This document shows positions 19,607 through 27,914 of a stretch of 64,000 nucleotides of DNA, piece by piece; the first letter of the stretch is position 1; the number at the start of each line of letters is the position of its first letter. Origin of the DNA: RYN-133 sp963754285 (GTDB lineage Bacteria; Actinomycetota; Actinomycetes; Mycobacteriales; Jatrophihabitantaceae); contig CAVWFN010000004.1 in assembly GCA_963754285.1 (NCBI GenBank), positions 180,507 through 244,506 of the forward strand, read 5' to 3'. A program made the position numbers and the translations under genes. The notes under the pieces are model-generated. The model saw only the letters and a list, made by a program, of their open reading frames with translations. It made no database searches and was not told where the DNA came from.

Positions 19607-21043
19607 TCAGTACTCGATGTTGTGCATGACGTGCTTGATACGGGTGTAGTCCTCGAGACCGTAGACCGACAGGTCCTTGCCGTATCCCGAGTGCTTGAAC
19701 CCGCCGTGTGGCATCTCGGCGACGATCGGGATGTGCGTGTTGACCCACACGCAGCCGAAGTCGAGCCGCCGCGAGACGCGCATCGCCCGGCCGTGGTCCT
19801 TCGTCCAGACCGAGGACGCGAGACCGTACTCGATGTCGTTGGCCCACCGCACGGCTTCATCCTCGTCGGTGAACTTCTGGACGGTGATCACCGGTCCGAA
19901 GATCTCGTTCTGGATCGCGTCGTCGTCCTGCTGCAGGTTGTCGACGACCGTCGGCTGCCAGAAGTAACCCTTGTCGCCCTGGCGCGAACCGCCGGCGAGC
20001 ACGGACGCGTGGTCGGGCAGCCGGTCGAAGAATCCGCCGACGCGGTCGAGCTGATTGGCATTGTTGAGCGGACCGTAGAGCACGTCGGCGTCGTCGGGCA
20101 GGCCGGTCTTGGTGTTCTTCGCCTGCTCGGCGAGCGCGGCCGCGAAGTCGTCGTGCACGCGCGGCCCGACGAGCACGCGGGTCGCGGCGGTGCAGTCCTG
20201 GCCGGCGTTGAAGTACCCGGCGACGGCGATGTTCTCGGCGGCGTTCTCGATGTCGGCGTCGTCGAAGACGATCACCGGGGCCTTGCCGCCGAGCTCGAGG
20301 TGGGTGCGCTTGAGGTCATGGGCGGCGGCTTCGGCGACCTGCATGCCGGCCCGGGTCGAGCCGGTGATCGACACCATCGACGGCGTCTTGTGCGACACCA
20401 GCGCACGTCCGGTGTCGCGGTCGCCGCACACGACGTTGAACACGCCGGGCGGGAAGAACTCCGACGCGATCTCGGCCATCAGCGTCGTCGAGACCGGCGT
20501 GGTGTCGCTCGGCTTGATCACCAGGCAGTTGCCGGCGGCCAGTGCGGGCGCGATCTTCCAGACCGCCATCATCATCGGGTAGTTCCACGGCGTCACCTGG
20601 CCGACGACCCCGATCGGCTCGCGCCGCACGTAGGACGTGTGCCCGGCCATGTACTCCCCCGCGCTGCGCCCCTCGAGCAGTCGAGCGGCGCCGGCGAAGA
20701 ACCGGATCTGGTCGATCGCAGGCGGCATTTCCTCGGTGCGGGTGAGCTCGATCGGCTTGCCGGTGTTCTGGCACTCGGCCGCGATGATGTCCTCGGCGCG
20801 GTCTTCCAGCGCGTCGGCGAACTTCAGCAGCGCCCGTTGCCGCTCGGACGGCGTGGTGTCGCGCCACGCCTCGAACGCGTTCGCCGCCGCGGAGTACGCG
20901 GCGTCGACGTCCTCGGCCGACGACAGCGCGGACGATCCGAACACCTCCCCGGTGGTCGGGTCGACCAGGTCGAGGCGCCGCCCGTCCTTGGCGTCGACCG
21001 ACTCGCCGTTGATGAAGTTCTTGACGTCCCGCTTGTCGCTCAT
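19607..21043 (-). CDS. gamma-aminobutyraldehyde dehydrogenase (PatD/YdcW-like)
   Basis: NAD-dependent oxidation of 4-aminobutyraldehyde to GABA in putrescine breakdown. 478 aa; the ATG at 21043 gives MSDKRDVKNFINGE. It has PWNYPMMMAVWKIAPALAAG, catalytic Glu in LELGGKAPVIVFDDAD, catalytic Cys in NAGQDCTA, and the C-terminal PHGGFKHSGYGKDLS followed by YGLEDYTRIKHVM, which favours aminobutyraldehyde rather than succinate semialdehyde as substrate. With gabT directly downstream the pair would convert putrescine-derived aldehyde to succinate semialdehyde. Confidence 0.9.
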   Translation of the reverse strand: MSDKRDVKNFINGESVDAKDGRRLDLVDPTTGEVFGSSALSSAEDVDAAYSAAANAFEAWRDTTPSERQRALLKFADALEDRAEDIIAAECQNTGKPIELTRTEEMPPAIDQIRFFAGAARLLEGRSAGEYMAGHTSYVRREPIGVVGQVTPWNYPMMMAVWKIAPALAAGNCLVIKPSDTTPVSTTLMAEIASEFFPPGVFNVVCGDRDTGRALVSHKTPSMVSITGSTRAGMQVAEAAAHDLKRTHLELGGKAPVIVFDDADIENAAENIAVAGYFNAGQDCTAATRVLVGPRVHDDFAAALAEQAKNTKTGLPDDADVLYGPLNNANQLDRVGGFFDRLPDHASVLAGGSRQGDKGYFWQPTVVDNLQQDDDAIQNEIFGPVITVQKFTDEDEAVRWANDIEYGLASSVWTKDHGRAMRVSRRLDFGCVWVNTHIPIVAEMPHGGFKHSGYGKDLSVYGLEDYTRIKHVMHNIEY

Positions 21044-21086
21044 GTGGCGCGCTCCGCAAATGTGGTCCGTGAGGTGTGTGCCTACG

Positions 21087-22328
21087 CTACCCACACCCGA
21101 CAGTGCTGTTCAACAACGGATTCAGCGTCGATGCGCGGCCCCGACGACGGAATTCGTCTCGTCGGGCCGCGGCGGCGAGACCGATCGCGAGCGCGACGAA
21201 CACCGGCCAGCCACTGAACGCCAGCACCAGCGCGACGACACCGAACGCAGCCACCGCGGCGAGCCGTCCGGCTCGGGCGAGCAGCCGGACCGCGGCGAGC
21301 ATGCACAGCAGGTAGACGGACAGGAACAGCGTGGTCGGCAGGCCCACCAGCTGCTCGGTCGAGAGCACCCCGGCTGCCGCGAGGCCGAGCACCACGACAC
21401 CGACCGCGCCGATCGCCAGCGGTAGCACGGCGCGTGTGCGCGGCGTCGGATACAGCTCGGCGACCATCTCTGCCGCGCCCGAGACGTAGGCGTTGACGGC
21501 CGCCAAGGTCAGCACGACGCCGGCGACGGCGGCGACGATGCGCCCGGGAGCACCGATCGCCACCTGCATCAGCGCGGCCAGCGGCGCATCGCCGCCGGCG
21601 TCCGGCCCTAGTGCGCCGATGGTTGCGGCGGCCAACGCCAGGTAGGTCACGGCGCTCACGGCGAAGGCGATCGCGATGATGCGCGGGAGTTGCCGGGCGG
21701 GGTTGCGCAGACGTCCGGTCATCGGCGCGATCGCCTCCCAGCCGACGAACGAGAGCATGAGGACGGCGGCGGCGCTGCCGATCGCCGTCCAGCCGTGCGG
21801 GGCGAACGGGGTCCACCGGTCGGCCCGCGCGTGCCCGGCCGATCCGACGACCGCGACGGCGATGAGCGCGACCAGCACCAGGACGAGGCCGAGCTGCACT
21901 GCGGCGGACGTCCGGGCTCCACAGGTGGTGAGGACGACGACGAGCACCAACATCACGACGGCGACCAGCACGGTCGCGATCGGTCCGCCGCCGAACAGTG
22001 GTGCCACGTAGCCCGCGCCGATCAGGCAGACGAGCGGGGCGCCGAGCACCACGCCGCTGACGAAGCACCAGGTCGCGGCCCGTCCCACTCGCGGCCCGAA
22101 GGCCGCGCTCACGTACCCGGCGACGCCCGTCCGGCTGCCGAAGCGCACCCCCAGCGAGGTGAATACGACAGCGAACAGCGCCGACAGCACCAGCAGGCCG
22201 AGCCAGGCCAGGATCGACGCCGGGCCGGCGATGCGAGCGGCGAGACCGGGCAGCAACAGCAGACCCGGGCCGAGCAGGGCGCCGATGTAGAGGGCCGCCG
22301 CCCGCGGCGTGGAGAGGTTTCCGGTCAT
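21087..22328 (-). CDS. APC-family amino acid permease (YjeH-like)
   Basis: 413 aa, about 12 membrane helices. The N-terminal ALYIGALLGPGLLLLPGLAA is the APC motif with unwound helix 1, and FVGWEAIAPMTGRLRNPARQLP matches the conserved loop after helix 6. The ATG at 22328 is the family start; a longer open frame upstream is a shadow of the regulator gene. It lies 43 bases upstream of the dehydrogenase on the same strand and is divergent from an Lrp-type regulator, so it probably imports putrescine, GABA or another amino compound for these enzymes under that regulator. Confidence 0.88.
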   Translation of the reverse strand: MTGNLSTPRAAALYIGALLGPGLLLLPGLAARIAGPASILAWLGLLVLSALFAVVFTSLGVRFGSRTGVAGYVSAAFGPRVGRAATWCFVSGVVLGAPLVCLIGAGYVAPLFGGGPIATVLVAVVMLVLVVVLTTCGARTSAAVQLGLVLVLVALIAVAVVGSAGHARADRWTPFAPHGWTAIGSAAAVLMLSFVGWEAIAPMTGRLRNPARQLPRIIAIAFAVSAVTYLALAAATIGALGPDAGGDAPLAALMQVAIGAPGRIVAAVAGVVLTLAAVNAYVSGAAEMVAELYPTPRTRAVLPLAIGAVGVVVLGLAAAGVLSTEQLVGLPTTLFLSVYLLCMLAAVRLLARAGRLAAVAAFGVVALVLAFSGWPVFVALAIGLAAAARRDEFRRRGRASTLNPLLNSTVGCG

Positions 22329-22370
22329 GCCTGCACAGTGCCGGAAGGTGCGCGGCACGCGCTGCCGAAT

Positions 22371-22414
22371 GTTGCACGGATCAGGCCATCTGCTGCAACT
22401 CTGTTGCACTGATC
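22371..22414. promoter_or_regulatory. probable Lrp/AsnC operator, two direct repeats
   Basis: GTTGCAC(G/T)GATC occurs at 22371-22382 and 22403-22413 in the 105-base divergent space between permease and regulator, 32 bases (three helical turns) apart, with a third TGCTGCAAC between. This spacing suits an Lrp octamer bound to one DNA face. It is inferred from sequence only. Confidence 0.5.
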
Positions 22415-22433
22415 TCACGCTAGGATCGTTTTC

Positions 22434-22913
22434 ATGCCGGGCCAGCGCTACGACCGCACCGATCGTGCCATCCTGCGTGAGCTGCAGTCCGACGGGCGGC
22501 TCGCCAACGTCGACCTCGCCGAGAAGGTGTCGCTGTCGCCGTCCTCGTGCCTGCGCCGCACCAAGGCGCTCGAGTCGGACGGGGTGATCAGCGGCTATCG
22601 TGCCGAGCTCGATCGCTCGGCCCTGCGGCTCGGGCTGACGGTGTTCATCTCGCTGCGGGTGCAGCAGCACTCGCGCATCACTTCGCAGGTGATCGAGCGC
22701 GAGCTGACCGACATTCCCGCCGTCGTCGCGTGCCACGTGATCTCCGGCGAGGCCGACTTCCTGGTCGAGGCGGTCGTCCCCGACCTCGCGGCCTACGAGA
22801 ACCTGCTGCTCGACAAGATCCTCGCGATCGAACCGGTCACCGACGCGCGCAGCACGTTCGCGATCCGCACCGTGCTCAGTCGCGGCCCGTTGCCGCTGGA
22901 CGCGCTGCCCTGA
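22434..22913 (+). CDS. Lrp/AsnC family transcriptional regulator
   Basis: 159 aa. An N-terminal winged helix-turn-helix (LRELQSDGRLANVDLAEKVS and LSPSSCLRRTKALESDGVI) is followed by a RAM/ACT-like ligand domain (VFISLRVQQH, VVACHVISGEADFLVEAVV, LLLDKILAIEPVTDARSTF). It is divergent from the amino acid permease of the GABA block and is the natural candidate to control it in response to an amino acid. The ATG at 22434 matches the family start. Confidence 0.92.
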   Translation: MPGQRYDRTDRAILRELQSDGRLANVDLAEKVSLSPSSCLRRTKALESDGVISGYRAELDRSALRLGLTVFISLRVQQHSRITSQVIERELTDIPAVVACHVISGEADFLVEAVVPDLAAYENLLLDKILAIEPVTDARSTFAIRTVLSRGPLPLDALP

Positions 22914-22937
22914 CCTGCCGGTAGACTCAGCCACATC

Positions 22938-22985
22938 ATGCTGCGCGGCCTGCTTCTTAACAGCCGCGGCGAGGCCCGGAACTAA
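22938..22985 (+). CDS. leuL: leuA leader peptide, 15 aa
   Basis: The short frame reads MLRGLLLNSRGEARN and ends TAA. It has a run of three leucine codons (CTG CTT CTT, the latter two uncommon in this GC-rich genome) and lies 72 bases before leuA. A -10-like TAGACT ends 10 bases before its ATG, so the transcript may be nearly leaderless. Leu-rich leader peptides before leuA are known in actinobacteria as part of a translation-coupled LEU attenuation element; this fits in place and content. Confidence 0.8.
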   Translation: MLRGLLLNSRGEARN

Positions 22986-22991
22986 TTCCGG

Positions 22992-23013
22992 TCGGCCCCT
23001 CGTCGCGGGCCGA
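22992..23013 (+). promoter_or_regulatory. attenuator hairpin of the leuA leader
   Basis: TCGGCCC at 22992-22998 pairs with GGGCCGA at 23007-23013 around the loop CTCGTCGC. It starts six bases after the leader-peptide stop and ends 44 bases before leuA. A ribosome stalled at the leucine codons would leave it free or re-paired, which is the expected switch. No U-run follows, so it may act on translation or as part of a pseudoknot rather than as a simple terminator. Confidence 0.6.
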
Positions 23014-23057
23014 TGCACTGCGCCGACCGATCCACTTCAGATCCGTTGGAGCACGCC

Positions 23058-24800
23058 ATGAGTTCGACCCCGTACCCGCAGCAGCCTTCGGGCATGCCCT
23101 GCCACCGCTACAAGCCGTTCCCCAAGGTCGACCTGCCCGACCGCACGTGGCCGACCAAGTCGGTCACCGCCGCACCGCGCTGGCTCTCGACCGACCTGCG
23201 CGACGGCAACCAGGCGCTGATCGACCCGATGAACGCCGCCCGCAAGAACGCGATGTTCGACCTGCTCGTCCGCATGGGCTACAAGGAGATCGAGGTCGGG
23301 TTCCCCGCCGCGTCGCAGACCGACTTCGACTTCGTCCGCTCGCTCATCGAGGGCGACCGCATCCCGTCCGACGTGCGCATCTCGGTACTGACGCAGGCGC
23401 GCGAGGAACTCATCGAGCGCACCGTCCAGTCACTCGAGGGCGCGAAGGACGCCACCGTCCACATGTACAACGCGGCCGCGCCGACGTTTCGTCGCGTGGT
23501 GTTCGGCTTCCCCGGCGACGGACGGGCCGAGTGCCGCGCGATCGCGGTCGACGGCGCCCGCGCCGTCATGAAGTTCGCCGAGATCTACCTGCCGGACACG
23601 ACCTTCGGCTTCGAGTACTCACCCGAGATCTTCATGGACACCGAACTCGACTTCTCCCTCGAGATCTGCGAGGCGGTCATGGACGCGTGGCAGCCGTCCG
23701 AGGACCGCGAGATCGTGATCAACCTGCCGTGCACCGTCGAGCGGTCGACGCCGAACGTCTACGCCGACCAGATCGAGTGGATGTCGCGCCACTTCACCCG
23801 GCGCGAGAACGTGTGCCTGTCCGTCCACACCCACAACGACCGCGGAACGGCGACCGCCGACGCCGAGCTCGCCGTACTCGCCGGCGCACAGCGCATCGAA
23901 GGGTGCCTGTTCGGCAACGGCGAGCGCAGCGGCAACGTCGACCTGGTGACGCTCGGGCTGAACCTGTACAGCCAGGGCATCGACCCGATGATCGACTTCA
24001 GCGACATCGACGAGATCCGCCGCACCGCCGAGTACTGCAACCGCATCGACGTGCACGAGCGCCACCCGTACGCCGGCGACCTGGTCTACACGTCGTTCTC
24101 GGGCTCGCACCAGGACGCGATCAAGAAGGGCTTCGAGGCGCTCGAGCGTTCGGCGGCCGAGGCCGGCAAGCCCGTGACCGACATGCAGTGGGACATCCCG
24201 TACCTGCCGATCGACCCGAAGGACGTCGGCCGCTCGTACGAGGCCGTCATCCGGGTCAACTCGCAGTCGGGCAAGGGCGGCGTCGCCTACATCATGAAGG
24301 CAGACCACAAGCTCGATCTGCCGCGGCGGTTGCAGATCGAGTTCAGCCACGTCATCCAGCGCCACACCGACGGTGAGGGCGGCGAGGTCGACGCGGCGCT
24401 CATGTGGGAGATCTTCGCGGCCGAGTACCTCGCTGCGGGTGCGCTTGCGCTCGTGAAGGTGTCGTCGTCCTCCGACGAAGGCACCGAGCGGGTCACCGCG
24501 CTCATCACCGTGAACGGCGAGGCGCACGAAGTGACCGGAGTCGGCAACGGCCCGGTGTCGGCGTTCTGCGACGCGCTGTCCCAGGTCGACCTCGGCTGGG
24601 GCGGACTCGGCGTGCGCGTGCTCGACTACAACGAGCACGCCCTCACGTCCGGTCGCGATGCCGAGGCCGCGGCGTACCTCGAGATCGAGATCGGCGACGA
24701 CGTGCTGTGGGGAGTCGGGATCAGTGAGTCGACCACGCAAGCCTCGCTGCGCGCCGTGATCAGTGCCTGCAACCGCATCATCCGCCAGCGCGCGTCCTGA
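23058..24800 (+). CDS. leuA: 2-isopropylmalate synthase
   Basis: Condenses acetyl-CoA with 2-oxoisovalerate, the first step of leucine synthesis. 580 aa, the long actinobacterial type. The TIM barrel has LSTDLRDGNQALIDPM (metal Asp and catalytic Arg), FEYSPEIFMDTE, and SVHTHNDRGTA with the metal His pair, then NGERSGNVDLVTLGLNL. The C-terminal regulatory domain follows from about residue 440 (ALALVKVSSSSDEG) and includes the leucine-binding GNGPVSAF turn. The ATG has GGAG eight bases upstream. Expression is probably controlled by the leader peptide upstream. Confidence 0.97.
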   Translation: MSSTPYPQQPSGMPCHRYKPFPKVDLPDRTWPTKSVTAAPRWLSTDLRDGNQALIDPMNAARKNAMFDLLVRMGYKEIEVGFPAASQTDFDFVRSLIEGDRIPSDVRISVLTQAREELIERTVQSLEGAKDATVHMYNAAAPTFRRVVFGFPGDGRAECRAIAVDGARAVMKFAEIYLPDTTFGFEYSPEIFMDTELDFSLEICEAVMDAWQPSEDREIVINLPCTVERSTPNVYADQIEWMSRHFTRRENVCLSVHTHNDRGTATADAELAVLAGAQRIEGCLFGNGERSGNVDLVTLGLNLYSQGIDPMIDFSDIDEIRRTAEYCNRIDVHERHPYAGDLVYTSFSGSHQDAIKKGFEALERSAAEAGKPVTDMQWDIPYLPIDPKDVGRSYEAVIRVNSQSGKGGVAYIMKADHKLDLPRRLQIEFSHVIQRHTDGEGGEVDAALMWEIFAAEYLAAGALALVKVSSSSDEGTERVTALITVNGEAHEVTGVGNGPVSAFCDALSQVDLGWGGLGVRVLDYNEHALTSGRDAEAAAYLEIEIGDDVLWGVGISESTTQASLRAVISACNRIIRQRAS

Positions 24801-24822
24801 CCCGCGACCCGCTGCGCTTACC

Positions 24823-24891
24823 GACAGTGGTCAGTTTCGGCCGCAGTGGTCAGTTGTAACTGACCACTGCGGTGCCGAACTGACCACTGTC
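24823..24891. repeat. nested palindrome, element 1 (AGTGGTCA type)
   Basis: Two long arms pair around a GT loop: CAGTGGTCAGTT occurs twice on one side and AACTGACCACTG twice on the other, with GC-rich spacers between, giving a stem of about 33 base pairs. It lies between leuA and the converging membrane gene, whose stop it touches, so it could end both transcripts. A relative sits at 26614-26675. Confidence 0.85.
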
Positions 24892-25549
24892 AATGCGTGG
24901 ACGTGCGTGACGGGGGCGGGCGTGTGCCGTGGTAGTAGCGCGCCGGCTTGGTCAGGCCGTCCCTAGCGAAGGTCATCCGCGTACCGCCGACCTCGACGAT
25001 CATCGTGGTGCCGTGAAGGCGGACCGGCACGAGGTGGTGCATCGGCTGCTGGGAGCCGGCGCTTCCTGAATCGTTGATGATCAATCGGGTCGCCGCGACG
25101 ATGCGACCGACGGCGCCCGACGGATCGCCGGCGAATCCGACGAGAGTCGAGGACATCGGACCGGGGTCGTAGCCATCGGCTTCGGGTGTGAACGTGCCCG
25201 CATTGAAGTTGACGGTGTCATCGACTGTGTACGACCGGTCCTTGCCGAACGAGACCTCGGGATGTAGCGACGCGGGGATTGCGAGGTGGCCGTATCGGTC
25301 GTCGATCGCGACGAGCCTCCACCGGTAGCCGACGTAGCCGGCCAACGTCGCGGACCCCGGTGGCGTCGTCGGGCTGGTTCGGCGCGTCACGAGGACCAAT
25401 GCGGTCACAGCGAGCGCGATCACCAGGACTGCGGCAAGTACTGGCGCCAACCACCGCCGGTGGGGTGCGACCAGGGTCGTCTCGCGGATGGGCACTGACT
25501 CGGCGCGCGAGTGCAGGGCCTCGCGGATCGCGGTTTCGAGCTCAGTCAT
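24890..25549 (-). CDS. single-pass membrane protein, probable anti-sigma partner
   Basis: 219 aa. A short cytoplasmic N-terminus (MTELETAIREALHSRAESVP) is followed by one membrane helix (VLAAVLVIALAVTALVLV, residues 32-52) and an external domain with no recognised family. The ATG overlaps the end of the ECF sigma gene by eight bases (ATGACTGA), the normal layout for a sigma factor and its membrane-bound partner. A zinc anti-sigma motif is not present, so the assignment rests on context and topology. The stop lies in the palindrome. Confidence 0.7.
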   Translation of the reverse strand: MTELETAIREALHSRAESVPIRETTLVAPHRRWLAPVLAAVLVIALAVTALVLVTRRTSPTTPPGSATLAGYVGYRWRLVAIDDRYGHLAIPASLHPEVSFGKDRSYTVDDTVNFNAGTFTPEADGYDPGPMSSTLVGFAGDPSGAVGRIVAATRLIINDSGSAGSQQPMHHLVPVRLHGTTMIVEVGGTRMTFARDGLTKPARYYHGTRPPPSRTSTH

Positions 25550-26030
25550 CGCGGTCTCCCAAAGTTGTCGCGAGCGTGTCGAGTGCGCGGGTGAGTGCGG
25601 ACGAGATCGCCGACGGTGTCGTGTCGAGGACGTGCGCGATCTCCGTGACCGGCAGGTCTTCGTAGTAGCGCAGCACCACGGCCTCGCGCTGTCGCTGCGG
25701 CAGCGCGTCGATGGCGGCGAGGACGGTCTGCCGCTGGGCGGTGCGGACTGCGCCGATGTCAGCGGGCTCGGCGAGCTCGACGCGCGTGGCCCGACCCGCG
25801 AACGCGCGTGCCACTCGCCTGCGCCGCAGCGTCGACCGCGAACGGTTGACCACGGCGGTCCGCAGATACCGCACCGGATCGTCGACACGGTTCGGATCGA
25901 TGGACGCGAAGACGTCCTGCACCAGATCTTCGGCGCTCTCGGCGTCGTCGACGAGGTTCACCGCGAGCCGAACGAGCGCGACGTAGTGCTCGGCGAAGAG
26001 GTCGCCGAGCAGGTCGCTGCGTGCGGTCAC
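25542..26030 (-). CDS. ECF sigma factor, SigE-like short type
   Basis: 162 aa. Region 2 is seen in LFAEHYVALVRLAVNLVDD and AESAEDLVQDVFASI (core-binding, with the aromatic of the -10 contact replaced by the usual VQDVF), and region 4 in LPQRQREAVVLRYYEDLP plus the helix-turn-helix VTEIAHVLDTTPSAISSALT. The start is GTG at 26030. It is translationally coupled to the membrane protein downstream. The 109 bases ahead, 26031-26139, should hold its promoter; no clear ECF-type site was recognised. Confidence 0.92.
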   Translation of the reverse strand: MTARSDLLGDLFAEHYVALVRLAVNLVDDAESAEDLVQDVFASIDPNRVDDPVRYLRTAVVNRSRSTLRRRRVARAFAGRATRVELAEPADIGAVRTAQRQTVLAAIDALPQRQREAVVLRYYEDLPVTEIAHVLDTTPSAISSALTRALDTLATTLGDRDD

Positions 26031-26139
26031 GCCCTATTAGACGTATCGGCACGCCGAATCTCGCGCGGTCACGATCACGCTTTCCTCGGCACTGCCCGGT
26101 TGCGTGCCGCCCGAGCGGGCAGAACGGAGGAACACCCGA

Positions 26140-26622
26140 TCACGAGAAACGCGGGCCGCGGCCGATACGGACAGGCCCGCGAGCGGTGCGGGGGTCGACG
26201 GCCTCACCCCGCTGCAGCACCTGCACGACCCCGGCGTCGTGCAGCTCGGCGGCGACGTCACGGGCGGCATCCATCAACCGCCGCCAGGACGAGCCGCCCA
26301 CCGTGCGGGCGATGTCGCTCGGGCAGATCGTCCGCTCGGGGTCACGGTGGCGCAGCAGAGCGCGGACGGTCGCCACGAGCCGTTCGTGCAGGCTGTGCTC
26401 GGTCGGCTCCTGCCACCACGGCCGGCCGCGTTCGCCGAGCGCGACCTTCGCGTCCTGCACGCGCGGGCGCGCCGTTGCCGGCTCCGACCGGACGCCTCGC
26501 CGCGCCGCCATCAGCTCGGCGACCAGCTCGGCGCGGAACTTCTCCGGGATCGCGGGGTCGCTCGCCCGCCAGCGCCGTCCGTCGACCGTGATGTAGCGCG
26601 GGTCTTCCTCGCGAGTGGTCAC
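26140..26622 (-). CDS. DUF3253 domain protein
   Basis: 160 aa. The C-terminal half matches DUF3253: ERTICPSDIARTVGGSSWRR, LMDAARDVAAELHDAGVVQV and RGPVRIGRG, a winged-helix-like domain of unknown role. The N-terminal part includes YITVDGRRWRASDPAIPEKF and the LVAELMAARRGVR segment seen in DUF3253 fusion proteins. The GTG start at 26622 overlaps the stop of the protease gene (GTGA), so it may be translated by reinitiation. The start codon lies inside the second palindrome element. Confidence 0.82.
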   Translation of the reverse strand: MTTREEDPRYITVDGRRWRASDPAIPEKFRAELVAELMAARRGVRSEPATARPRVQDAKVALGERGRPWWQEPTEHSLHERLVATVRALLRHRDPERTICPSDIARTVGGSSWRRLMDAARDVAAELHDAGVVQVLQRGEAVDPRTARGPVRIGRGPRFS

Positions 26623-26675
26623 TTCTGCGTCCAGTGGTCAGTAATAGGTGACCACTCGGTGCCTAAGTGACCACT
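26614..26675. repeat. nested palindrome, element 2 (AGTGGTCA type)
   Basis: AGTGGTCA at 26614-26621 and 26633-26640 pairs with TGACCACT at 26649-26656 and 26668-26675. The order and spacing copy element 1, and CGGTGCC(G/T)AA(C/G)TGACCACT is shared. It overlaps the 3' end of the protease gene and the start of the DUF3253 gene, so the repeat has become coding sequence. The two elements enclose 1.7 kb. Confidence 0.8.
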
Positions 26676-27914
26676 CGGCAGCGGCTGGACGAACGCCGCC
26701 CCGATGCGACGCCGCCGCCGCGACACGGCGCCGCCGATCGCGAGCGCGAGCAGCGCCACGAGCCCTGCCGCGGCGATGCCGGCCGAGACGAGCACGCGCG
26801 GCTCGTAGAGCCGAGGCGACGATCCCACGCTGTACGAGCCGGGCGGCGTCGCGTTGTGCACGATCGGTGCCGGCGGCGTCACCTGCCGCGACTGCACGAC
26901 GTGTGCGTTCATGAACGGACGGGCGAGTGCGGCAACCGGGTCAGGCGCAGACGTCGGGACGTCGGCGGTCACCGCGCGGTAGGCGTTGAGGATCCCGTAG
27001 CCGTACGACGGATCGATGGTCGCAACGCGCCGGTCGAGCGTGGCAAGCATCCGCGCGACCACCTGCGTGGCTGTGAGCGACGGGTACTTCGACCACACCA
27101 GCGCCGCGACGGCCGACGCGATCGCGGTCGCTTGGCTCGTACCGTCGCCGGAGAACGGCGTGCCCTGCGGCCCGATGGATGCGATGTTCACCCCTGGCGC
27201 GGTCATCGTGAGGTAGGGGTGCCGGGACGAGAAAGACGCGACCGAACCGTTCTTGTCGACGGCGCCGACGGACACGACGCCCAGGCACACGCCCGGCTCC
27301 TCGACCGCGTCGTCGTTCGCGCCCCGGTTGCCACTCGCGGCGAACAGGATCGCGCCCTTGCGCAGTGCGTAGAAGATGGCTTGTTGCTCGTCGTCCGGGC
27401 AGGCCGTGCGGTTCTGTGCCGGACGGCGCACCCCGCCGAGCGACATGCTGATGACCTTCGCGCCGTGGTCGGCAGCCCAGCGGATCGCCTCGGGCAATTG
27501 GTCGTTGCTCTGCTGATCGGTCGTGCCGGTCAGCGGGATCGCGATCGGCATCAGCGTCGCCCCCGGCGCCAGTCCCTGGATCTTGAACTGCCCCGGACGG
27601 CCGACCATGATCGAGGCCATCGACGTCCCGTGCCCGTAAGCATCGCTGTCGCGGTCGATCTCGCCGTTGCCGCCGAGCCGTCCGAAATCGGTGCCCGGCA
27701 CGACCCGTCCGGCGAACACCCCGAGCGAGGCGTCGACACCGGTGTCGATCTCGGCGATCGAGATCCCGTGCCCGTCCGCGCCGAGCGACCAGAGATGGTG
27801 CACGTGCCACTGGTCGAAGTAGTACTGCGGCGCATACGGATCGCCCGGCGTGGCCAGCGCGGACGGTGCGAAGGCGAGCATCGCGACGACAACGCACGCG
27901 AGGAGGCGCTTCAT
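26619..27914 (-). CDS. mycosin-like S8 subtilisin protease
   Basis: 431 aa secreted, membrane-anchored serine protease. A signal peptide (MKRLLACVVVAMLAFAPSALA) leads to the S8 catalytic triad: Asp in IAEIDTGVDA, His in YGHGTSMASI and Ser in GDGTSQATAIA, with the oxyanion Asn in FAASGNRGAN. A C-terminal helix (VLVSAGIAAAGLVALLALAI) and an Arg-rich tail anchor it, as in MycP of type VII secretion. No EsxAB, EccC or other ESX part is in this window, so it is a mycosin-like orphan or its system is elsewhere. The ATG at 27914 is the start that gives the signal peptide. Confidence 0.88.
   Translation of the reverse strand: MKRLLACVVVAMLAFAPSALATPGDPYAPQYYFDQWHVHHLWSLGADGHGISIAEIDTGVDASLGVFAGRVVPGTDFGRLGGNGEIDRDSDAYGHGTSMASIMVGRPGQFKIQGLAPGATLMPIAIPLTGTTDQQSNDQLPEAIRWAADHGAKVISMSLGGVRRPAQNRTACPDDEQQAIFYALRKGAILFAASGNRGANDDAVEEPGVCLGVVSVGAVDKNGSVASFSSRHPYLTMTAPGVNIASIGPQGTPFSGDGTSQATAIASAVAALVWSKYPSLTATQVVARMLATLDRRVATIDPSYGYGILNAYRAVTADVPTSAPDPVAALARPFMNAHVVQSRQVTPPAPIVHNATPPGSYSVGSSPRLYEPRVLVSAGIAAAGLVALLALAIGGAVSRRRRRIGAAFVQPLPSGHLGTEWSPITDHWTQK

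Noticed and set aside
16373..21217. A single 1,614-codon gene on the plus strand
   Set aside because: Only its 16661-18269 part resembles a protein; the rest is the antisense of two clear enzymes and has Arg/Asp/Gly-rich composition typical of shadow frames.
21087..23018. Permease with a 230-residue N-terminal extension
   Set aside because: The extension is the antisense of the Lrp regulator; the family start is the ATG at 22328.
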